Shown here: in pieces, positions 60,201-64,000 of the stretch | How positions within the stretch are numbered: the stretch's first letter is position 1 | How the letters are laid out: each line of letters starts with the position of its first letter | NCBI GenBank assembly: GCA_910584155.1 | Contig: CAJTYG010000001.1 | Span: 144,023-208,022 of the forward strand | Direction: 5' to 3' | From: an uncultured Christensenella sp. | Lineage (GTDB): Bacteria > Bacillota > Clostridia > Christensenellales > CAG-917 | DNA: 64,000 bases | The notes under the pieces: generated by a model | Databases searched by the model: none | What the model was told of the DNA's origin: nothing | The model's input: the letters and a program-made list of their open reading frames with translations, nothing else | Made by a program: the position numbers and the translations under genes

Positions 60201-60247
60201 TCAGTTATCTTGACGCAAACGTCGTGTTTGGATACACCGAGGGATAA
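51287..60247 (+). CDS. Giant surface lipoprotein: InlB B-repeats, fibronectin-like modules and BspA-type LRRs
   Basis: 2986 residues, the largest gene here. Signal peptide SYFLLITLLIMTTALMSFAL with lipobox LAAC (Cys near 28), so anchored by lipid at its N-terminus; no LPxTG or S-layer homology at the C-terminus (VVFGYTEG). Order: InlB/Listeria-Bacteroides repeats at about 122-192 (YTVTFDSNEGSSVGSATVVN) and 198-277; fibronectin-III-like modules 280-690 (ANSIKWNSVGAREYLLKVEA, GTTVSWTAVAGATSYEVRIA); two more InlB repeats 693-845; then about 1900 residues of LRR_5 repeats (SVTIPNSVTSVGVCAFYDTD; SIGKDAFASCSSLGEVKFAD) broken by VDGVLYxxxxxxLxxxPxxK inserts. Solenoid adhesin-like; ligand unknown. 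Intact over 8961 nt. Confidence 0.93.
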   Translation: MKKRRLSYFLLITLLIMTTALMSFALAACNKKQNEPAPQSGDEAGVYYYDAGSEEYTVVLGQSRRFTLAISNTTRAGGYTLTDNVLTLTSDNQDENQIAAILSDNVITLTLNDAEYRFLKKINYTVTFDSNEGSSVGSATVVNGKKVAKPQDPSKDGSIFVGWYADEQFKTPFSFNSQIVTADMTLYARWVAKQVGQAEFTVSFDADNGGADPADQNTVGGKLFNLPVVERSGYAFKGWWVSMNNDDVLSDVLSYEYTEGMSLDADTTLHAVWQANDLGTKLAAPLVNVDANSIKWNSVGAREYLLKVEAPDGNFIINESMGGTTVKAISFDGLDAGDYKITVTAVANSGEENNAVTERIYKNKALARVSKFSVIAPSMMLFNAVDNAEKYLITVDCGDKNHKHVNFDNGTSTHFNFADCAMQNGGIKFSVTAVAEGYASSVGTFVYAPTLDAVTEFDFDEQNQKLVWNKIENATGYMVSVKCGNDAHSEKFVNIGAVNSISLKECAKCEGGIVVEVYPVSNSYISPKAAKFTFDKQNLATPSDIRISGTTVSWTAVAGATSYEVRIAGATLTADTNSIDLAGKVALAEKADYTLTVVAKGDKDSLATDPVDARNLAMADTLKYENGVLSWKHVIGAAYYDVQVNDGAPFSVTDGLNFANITFDKAGENTVQVRFVSETGSAFEWVRTQVFAHSVTFVSDGGSSVSQQFKAVGDKMTMPSPEKEGFKFLAWYNTPKGPQSNGAAYKDVVFNEASDLVLYACYTPKKYTVTYHYGDGGNAADVKKEVFYQQDFDLTVPQANKATSAFGGWFSAPNGNGVRYTDDKGNSIAPWNRTENADVYAFWFDDVLTFTRTTNAGRPIYAVLQGSRISQVSEVTVPAMYNGVKVGMLAGNAFKDCSNLTTINIPNTLEIISAVDPFTGCSSLEAINVYEVEGNTAIRYWSEDGVLFDNGRLDQQPSDPSQIRAHISFMPLAKTGSYHIPEGIVEIPSLAFENCALTRVVIPSSVTAIGAEAFKNSQNLTTIVFDTGSTQALTIGDAAFKDCKALETVTLPARLSSIGLQKFELLTAVDTPASQEVSLDTGVTNAFAGCKNLTNIYIASGNKAYKSVDGIIYSADGTTLYYALPSVKGELKIPAGTLRIADGAFIGCDNITSVTIPNSVTSVGVCAFYDTDVEEVTFQGNGFNEVTISKYAFRDCDYLKSVKFESGNRVAYIGEGAFFGCDSSNFKKIELPAGLKSLGAQAFRDCDSLEEIIFSSTVSELTFGADAFYNCSSLSTLTLPSTVKTLPSVFSGCTSLTQVVVDEDNPYFTSEDGVLFDKNKTTILFYPARKSGSSYVLPESLTTIPDGIFKDNRNLETITIGKNVTYIGVGAFQDAEELEEIIFTEGDNGAATLEIGAYAFANSNWSYMTITLPSRTTKVGEYAFSNSYLRSITLNEGLEEISDYMLYNAQYISAITIPASVTRIGKYAFYNCGYQDDTMEVTFAAESKLETIDDYAFNRVASYSYGDLAITLPSGLKHIGYQAFASSGFTEVTIPNTVKTIATKAFASSKLKTVTFEADGTDDLILGTVTGEEGSYGDGVFYSTKLTSVELPARLTFLGAGTFESCSSLESVTFAPNSRLKHIGADVFEGTKIQTITVPKSVANGNVVVDEKGTQEFRIGIGARAFYGASKLTEIIFEDGGTQPLSFGDEAFVSTAMLGTVNLPARTANYLNADGEEVLGVSYKTFGLSGQASTTVLSAINVDAGCLAFCSVDGVLYTKDKSELLVCPANKTGKITVAASVARIDNYAFAYSKIDEIEFVGGTADMVIGASAFWRNSGIQTVILPDNVVEIEESAFGYCESLTSITLSANLKNFDVSVLNGTNIQQINVSDNSGDFKSINGVMFSKDMKTLVSYPSTATATSYEIPSTVTAIAANAFKSNTYLTAVTLPAGLKTIGDSAFWGCSSLSNVTIPNTVESIGKDAFASCSSLGEVKFADGGSESLVLGYGAFENSGITKAALPARLTAIANSVFSNCLSLQSVTFAAGSKLDSIGESAFYGCRSLKNIVLPSGLNQIGSNAFASCTGLETVKIGEGLRETGDGLFASCSSLKTAELPASLNKMGLNTFSGCTSLTSVAFAAGSQLEMIREGTFNGCSSLERFTIPANVTSIEARPVDDYGWVHEHYAAFQGCTSLKSVVFEEGSKCKLIGAGAFMGCKQLEAISIPSAVSSLGESAFAGCEAIEEIVIPATATVYGEDLFNGCISLSRVVLNDRATALSKGMFSGCTSLKNIDIPKSVTSFGDSLFSNTGLESFTVPSTVTNLPRYFLSGCESLISVTLPQGLQTVGDYAFNGCIMLEKIVIPAGVTTMGDSVFAGCESLNNVSLPATLDTMGKETFSGCIMLENIVLPNALRVIERYTFEDCESLKTIKLPSSVQSIDSSAFSGCYALESFAMDAPNRDYAVDSGILYNGGKTAIVSIPAAKGGELVLPSTITKIAANAFEGTGFTKITLPATMTEIGDYALAGCESLEEVVILGDVTTIYSYAFSGCTSLERINIPDTVTQMGNSVFAYCTSLQSVALPQNLTYIGSSFFSNCTNLQSVVIPNGVENIGYSTFYKCTSLTSIKLPNSLKSMSSDLFSGCTKLESFAMDDGGKGTYKVVDGVLYSWDTDAQSNVRLALVSVPVAKTGTLALPTNLYSIGSYAFKNCTGIENYTMEADGSKYKVINGALYSYALGENDVITSLVLESVPAAKSGVLTLPKEITGINCTLNDSTLLTGYVMEGYAGLNVSYKIVKNNGTNELFEVITSESGEPTETKISTGSFRVIDGVLYRIGIGYEYSGLFKADGTEYTLPADVTYTLYSFPAGRTGTFTIPNFVYGRNVEDNAFKNSKLDLLKFEGNRQYQATDDEGGILYRDGIKEGVDPATRRPYMIDHSVEAARYYASWLYTNTTIKGIVIDSGSLELNGNVFYNWTSDQTIYFVQSEEDAKAEYSDINFSYLDANVVFGYTEG

Positions 60248-60284
60248 CCTAAGTAAGCTTAGCGTCAATGCACAAAAACGCAAT

Positions 60285-60320
60285 ACCGTTACCGCTTGAA
60301 AGGGCGGTAACGGTTGTGTT
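60285..60320 (+). terminator. Terminator of the giant LRR gene
   Basis: ACCGTTACCGC (60285-60295) pairs with GCGGTAACGGT (60304-60314), then TGTGTTTT. Confidence 0.65.
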
Positions 60321-60456
60321 TTGTAGGCGAATATAATTTTAACAAAAATATCCATATAGTTTTTAGATGACAGGTGGACATTTGTGTGATATAATTACAA
60401 AATCTTAGATTATAGACTATTATATCTATATATCTTAAAAAAGGGAAAGGGTCAAA

Positions 60457-61554
60457 ATGAAAAACAATCATTCCTTCGACAAATTCAAATCAAAACTGAC
60501 CTTTGAAGCCATACTTAAATCTGCCTTAGCAGGCTTGAGCGTAGGGCTTTTGTTGCTTGGCGCTATATCCTTGATATGTTGGCTTTGCGGCTATAAGCAA
60601 GGTATCTGGATAGCCTTGGGCGTCGGCGCAGGCGTTGCGGTGGCGGCTTCGTTTATCTTTTATTTTGTGAAGTTCCGTCCCACGCAAAAGCAAACGGGAC
60701 AGAGAGTGGACGGCTTAGGGCTTGAGGAACGTGCCGTAACTATGCTGGAGTTTGAGGGCGACGAGTCGTTTATGGCGACACGTCAGCGCACAGACGCAGT
60801 GCAGCATATCGAGACGGCTAAGCCGCAAAATCTGAAAATAACCGTACCTAATTGGCTCAGCGGGCTTGTTTCGGGTGCGGCTGTGTTCGCTATTACGTTC
60901 AGCCTTGTGTGCGGACTGTATTCAAGCGGAGTTGTAAAAAGCCCCGCTGAAAACGGCGATCCTTTGGAAGACTTCGTATCTGTGACTTACATTGCGGAAG
61001 AGGGCGGCGAGATAGACGGCGAGACCGATCAGCTTTGGAAAAAAGGCGAGGACGCAACCTCCGTCACCGCAGTGGCAATGGACGGATATACGTTTGTCGG
61101 CTGGAGCGACGGCAACAAAAACCCCGGCAGAACGGATCTCAAAATAACGGAAGACCTCGAGGTCACGGCTCAGTTTGAAGCTTTAAAAGAAGGCGACAAT
61201 CCCGAGGAAGGAGATTTTGACGGCCCCGGTGAAAAAGGCGACAGTGCGACGGATCAGCCCATGGACGGCAGCGAAAGCGACGGAGCCGAGGGCGAAGAGG
61301 GCGACGGTCAGGGCTCGCCCGGAAACAGCGAGGGCACGGGCTCCGGTCAAGAGGAAGGCGAAGGCAAGGGCGACGGTCAGGGCGAAGGCGCAGGCGGCAA
61401 GTGGAGCCAAGGCAACAAGGTCATCGACGGCGAAACATATTACAGGGACTGGCTCGAGCAATATTCGCACGAGGCAATGCAGGAAATTACATCTTTGGAG
61501 GACCTGCCTCCCGAAATAAGGGAATTTATCGAAGCTTACTTTGAAAGCGTTTAA
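60457..61554 (+). CDS. Membrane protein with InlB-type repeat, head of the MoxR operon
   Basis: 365 residues. Two N-terminal spans (ALAGLSVGLLLLGAISLICW and the IALGVGAGVAVAASFIFYFV hairpin, about 22-70), a cytoplasmic loop, a third span (LVSGAAVFAITFSLVCGLYS, about 135-157), then outside an InlB B-repeat-like domain (YIAEEGGEIDGETDQLWKKG...VGWSDG, about 175-250), an acidic Gly/Glu/Asp linker (250-325) and a conserved-looking end (YYRDWLEQYSHEAMQEITSL). SD AAAGGG before ATG; 29 nt before moxR. In many bacteria MoxR operons carry DUF4129 or transglutaminase proteins in this position; this one is unusual. Role unknown. Confidence 0.75.
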   Translation: MKNNHSFDKFKSKLTFEAILKSALAGLSVGLLLLGAISLICWLCGYKQGIWIALGVGAGVAVAASFIFYFVKFRPTQKQTGQRVDGLGLEERAVTMLEFEGDESFMATRQRTDAVQHIETAKPQNLKITVPNWLSGLVSGAAVFAITFSLVCGLYSSGVVKSPAENGDPLEDFVSVTYIAEEGGEIDGETDQLWKKGEDATSVTAVAMDGYTFVGWSDGNKNPGRTDLKITEDLEVTAQFEALKEGDNPEEGDFDGPGEKGDSATDQPMDGSESDGAEGEEGDGQGSPGNSEGTGSGQEEGEGKGDGQGEGAGGKWSQGNKVIDGETYYRDWLEQYSHEAMQEITSLEDLPPEIREFIEAYFESV

Positions 61555-61583
61555 TAAATACAAAAAAACACGGCGAGGGTTTT

Positions 61584-62720
61584 ATGATAACAGAAAACAG
61601 CATACAAAAATTCAGCGAGCAATGCGAAAACATTTTTAAACAGATCGAGCGTGACGTCATCGGACAAAAGGAAATTGTCGAGGGCACCGTCATCGCTATG
61701 ATCGCAGGCGGCAACGTGCTTCTCGAGGGCGTGCCGGGCGTCGGAAAGACAAGACTTGTAAGGTCGTTGGGCAGAGTTTTCAATCTGCCGTTTGCAAGAA
61801 TTCAGTTTACGCCCGACCTTATGCCTGCCGACGTCACGGGCACCAACATCATCGTCAAGGACGAGCAGGGCAATACGCAGTTCAGCTTTCAGCCGGGACC
61901 TGTGTTCAGCAACATCATACTTGCCGACGAAATAAACCGTGCTACGCCAAAAACGCAGTCCGCTTTGCTGGAGGCTATGCAGGAGCACACCGTCACCGTT
62001 ATGGGCGTGTCGAGAAAGCTCAACGAGCCTTTCTTTGTGCTCGCAACGCAAAACCCCATCGAGCAGGACGGCACATATCCGTTGCCCGAGGCGCAGATGG
62101 ACCGTTTTATGTTCAAGCTCGTTGTCAAAAACCCCAATCTCGAGGAGCTTATGGCTATCGTCAATATGACGCAAAAGACTATGGCGGAGGTCGCCGAAAC
62201 CGCATGTACGGGCGAGGAGCTGCTTGAAATGCGCAAAACCGCAAATCAGATACTTGTCGCAGAGGACGTTATGCGCTATGCTATGACGCTTTGCTCCGCA
62301 ACTCACCCCGACAGCGACTGCGCAACGGAAGTCGCAAAAAAATACGTACGTCTCGGCGCAAGCCCCCGTGCAGGTCAGGCGCTCATTTCCGCAGCAAAGG
62401 TGCGTGCGCTCATGCAGGGCAGATTCAACGTATCCTACAACGACCTCAACGAGCTTGCATACCCCGTGCTCCGTCACCGCATGAAGCTCAACTTTGAGGC
62501 TATTGCAGAAAGAGTGGACCCCGATACCATCATCAAGATGATAATAAAAGAGCTCGGCAACAAGGGCAAGGCTGTTCAAACCGAGGCTGAGGAGAATAAG
62601 CACGACGCCGAAAGCACCGAGATAAGCACGGAGACCACGACCGAGATAAAAACGGAAACTAAGATAGAAACCAAGACGGAAACCAAAAAGGTGAAGAAAG
62701 GTCTGTTTGGGAGAAAATAA
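61584..62720 (+). CDS. MoxR-family AAA+ ATPase
   Basis: 378 residues. Walker A GVPGVGKT (about 52-59), Walker B ILADEINRA, sensor 1 FVLATQNPIEQDGTYPLPEA, then the lid domain; the last 45 residues are an unusual Glu/Thr/Lys-rich tail (AEEN...TEISTETTTEIKTE) ending VKKGLFGRK. MoxR ATPases act as chaperones with VWA proteins, which follow here. SD GCGAGGG before ATG. The stop overlaps the next start (TAATG). Confidence 0.92.
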   Translation: MITENSIQKFSEQCENIFKQIERDVIGQKEIVEGTVIAMIAGGNVLLEGVPGVGKTRLVRSLGRVFNLPFARIQFTPDLMPADVTGTNIIVKDEQGNTQFSFQPGPVFSNIILADEINRATPKTQSALLEAMQEHTVTVMGVSRKLNEPFFVLATQNPIEQDGTYPLPEAQMDRFMFKLVVKNPNLEELMAIVNMTQKTMAEVAETACTGEELLEMRKTANQILVAEDVMRYAMTLCSATHPDSDCATEVAKKYVRLGASPRAGQALISAAKVRALMQGRFNVSYNDLNELAYPVLRHRMKLNFEAIAERVDPDTIIKMIIKELGNKGKAVQTEAEENKHDAESTEISTETTTEIKTETKIETKTETKKVKKGLFGRK

Positions 62721-63619
62721 TGGCGATCTCTTACATAAACGACGCATTTTTCAGCAGGCTTGAAACGCTCGCTCTCAATCTCAAGGCGGATCTGGCAGGA
62801 TTTTTCGGAGGAAAACACCTTGTCAGAACGCACGGTCAGACGGTGGAATTTGCCGACTACCGTGAGTATATGCTGGGCGACGACATCAGACGCATTGACT
62901 GGAATCTGTACAGCCGTTTTGAAAAATTCTTCATCAAGCTTTTCACCGATGAAAGACAGATGCACACCCGCATTTTTTTGGACTGCTCCGCATCTATGGG
63001 GCAGGTCAGCGAAAGCAAGGGTGCATATGCGGTTGCGGTTGCAGCCGCACTCGGCTTTTTGTCCGTGCACAATATGGACAAGGTGTCTTTTCATCTGATG
63101 AGGGACAAAAGCATTGAAAACCCGTTTGGCACCATAGTGGGCAAACAGTCGTTTTTCCGTGCGATACGTCAGCTTGAAAAGACGGAGTTTGACGGAGAAA
63201 CCGAGATATCGCAGGCAATCACAAACAGCATTGACGACGGCACTAACGACGGGCTTGCGGTGATAATATCCGACTTTTTGACGGATAACGACTGGAAAAA
63301 AGCCGTTGACTATCTTTGCTATAAAAAAAGACAGATACTGCTTGTGCAGGTGCTCACTCCCGATGAGATAGAGCCTGTTTACAGCGGACGATTTAATCTT
63401 GTCGACGTAGAGTCGTCAGACCCTATGGACGATAGAAATATGAAACTGAGGATAACTCGCAGTATGCAGATCGCTTATGCGGAAGCGCTGAACGATTTGA
63501 TAGCGGATATTAGCTCTTTTTGCGCTTCGAGAGAGGCAAACTTCATCACCGCACGAACGGATGAGCCTGTAGAAAAGATGCTGTTTGGCGAGCTGCTTAA
63601 AAAAGGAATAATGTCATGA
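62720..63619 (+). CDS. DUF58 domain protein (VWA-like)
   Basis: 299 residues. The DUF58 signature DDIRRIDWNLYSRFEKFFIK (about residues 53-72), then a VWA-like domain with FLDCSASMG (MIDAS DxSxS, about 90) and SDFLTDNDW. Soluble partner of MoxR. The start overlaps the moxR stop and its stop overlaps the next start as ATGA, so three genes are coupled. Confidence 0.92.
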   Translation: MAISYINDAFFSRLETLALNLKADLAGFFGGKHLVRTHGQTVEFADYREYMLGDDIRRIDWNLYSRFEKFFIKLFTDERQMHTRIFLDCSASMGQVSESKGAYAVAVAAALGFLSVHNMDKVSFHLMRDKSIENPFGTIVGKQSFFRAIRQLEKTEFDGETEISQAITNSIDDGTNDGLAVIISDFLTDNDWKKAVDYLCYKKRQILLVQVLTPDEIEPVYSGRFNLVDVESSDPMDDRNMKLRITRSMQIAYAEALNDLIADISSFCASREANFITARTDEPVEKMLFGELLKKGIMS

Positions 63620-64000
63620 GTTTACTGATACCCTTAGGTTTATTGGGGCTGCTGTCCATAATTGCGCTTATATTGATTTATATCATTAAGCCGAATTATC
63701 AGCAAAAGAGGATTTCAAGCACATATGTTTGGAAGCTCAGTCTCAAATACAAAAAAAAGCGTATTCCCGTAAGCCGTTTGAGTCAAATTTTGATTTTTCT
63801 GTGTCAACTGCTCATACTTGCGCTTTGCGCAATGCTGTTGGCAAAGCCCGCTATTTTGGAGGAACGCATAGACTATAAGTCGGAAAGCGTGGTCATAATC
63901 GACGCTTCGGCAAGCATGATGGTGTCCGAAAACGGCGAGTCCCGCTTCGAGCGTGCCGTAGATCAGGTCAAAGACTTTGCAAACAACGTAATGGACAGCG
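63616..64000 (+). CDS. BatA-like membrane VWA protein, 3' end cut by window edge
   Basis: 128 residues visible. Two membrane spans (LIPLGLLGLLSIIALILIYI, residues 3-23, and ILIFLCQLLILALCAMLLAK near 57-76) flank a basic loop, followed by the start of a VWA domain with MIDAS motif IIDASASMMVS (about 95-105). This layout is that of BatA/BatB-type proteins next to MoxR and DUF58, which are thought to form an envelope complex. ATG 63616 overlaps the DUF58 stop. The rest lies beyond the window. Confidence 0.85.
   Translation, partial: MSLLIPLGLLGLLSIIALILIYIIKPNYQQKRISSTYVWKLSLKYKKKRIPVSRLSQILIFLCQLLILALCAMLLAKPAILEERIDYKSESVVIIDASASMMVSENGESRFERAVDQVKDFANNVMDS

Noticed and set aside
61551..62747. 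398-codon open frame on the minus strand opposite moxR
   Set aside because: No SD, Cys/His/Leu-rich composition of an antisense shadow, and it covers the well-supported MoxR and DUF58 frames.

Overview
The window looks like a chromosomal stretch of an endospore-forming, anaerobic-type Firmicute (class Clostridia; a Christensenellales-like gut lineage is my guess, not shown by the sequence). The grounds are the sporulation and germination genes (spoIIR, sleB-ypeB, yabP-yabQ, a SigH-like factor next to rlmB and mrnC), split transketolase, type III glutamine synthetase, the glgB-glgC-glgD-glgA glycogen set, an AmaP-like protein, many Gram-positive lipoproteins, and strong SD sites and TTGACA/TATAAT promoters. 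I saw no rRNA, tRNA, CRISPR array, insertion sequence or prophage.

Layout. 1-5.3 kb: accessory genes with two Fic enzymes, small XRE repressors and a Cys-rich small protein, interrupted by a split transketolase. 5.3-9.4 kb: two tandem zinc-ribbon membrane proteins, glutamine synthetase III and a lipoprotein. 9.5-14 kb: a purB-purA-guaA operon taking IMP to AMP and XMP to GMP. 14-16 kb (minus): mrnC, rlmB and the sigH-like gene. 16-21 kb: a large secreted Ig-like/dockerin protein whose signal peptide and body are separated by a nine-G tract, flanked by inverted-repeat elements. 21-24.8 kb: spoIIR, divergent from sleB-ypeB. 25.9-27.5 kb: a cobalamin riboswitch controlling a lipoprotein and an ECF S component. 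27.4-28.6 kb (minus): yabP-yabQ and a small unknown gene. 28.6-34.7 kb: an acyltransferase-like protein, a short alaS, an AmaP-like gene, greA and lysS. 34.8-38.4 kb: a repressor-controlled lipoprotein pair and a two-component system. 38.4-46.4 kb: ispE and glycogen synthesis. 46.5-60.2 kb: two BspA-type LRR lipoproteins (437 and 2986 residues), an XRE/membrane-protein pair and an ABC exporter. 60.4 kb to the edge: a MoxR/DUF58/VWA operon led by an InlB-repeat membrane protein.

The most notable observations are: (i) the G9 tract at 16714-16722, where 7 or 10 Gs would fuse a good signal peptide to a 1325-codon dockerin protein and the 9 present do not, which suggests a phase-variable surface protein; (ii) a roughly 158-nt non-coding repeat in three copies (16292, 43757, 43981), each with a conserved hairpin that shows compensatory changes; (iii) a leader RNA with interleaved helices and a terminator ahead of an LRR lipoprotein (46564-46769); (iv) three separate XRE loci, each with its own palindromic operators; (v) short tandem arrays at gene ends (a 10-12 bp array before sigH, a 44-bp array at the mrnC stop). 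All positions come from reading the sequence; no database search was run.
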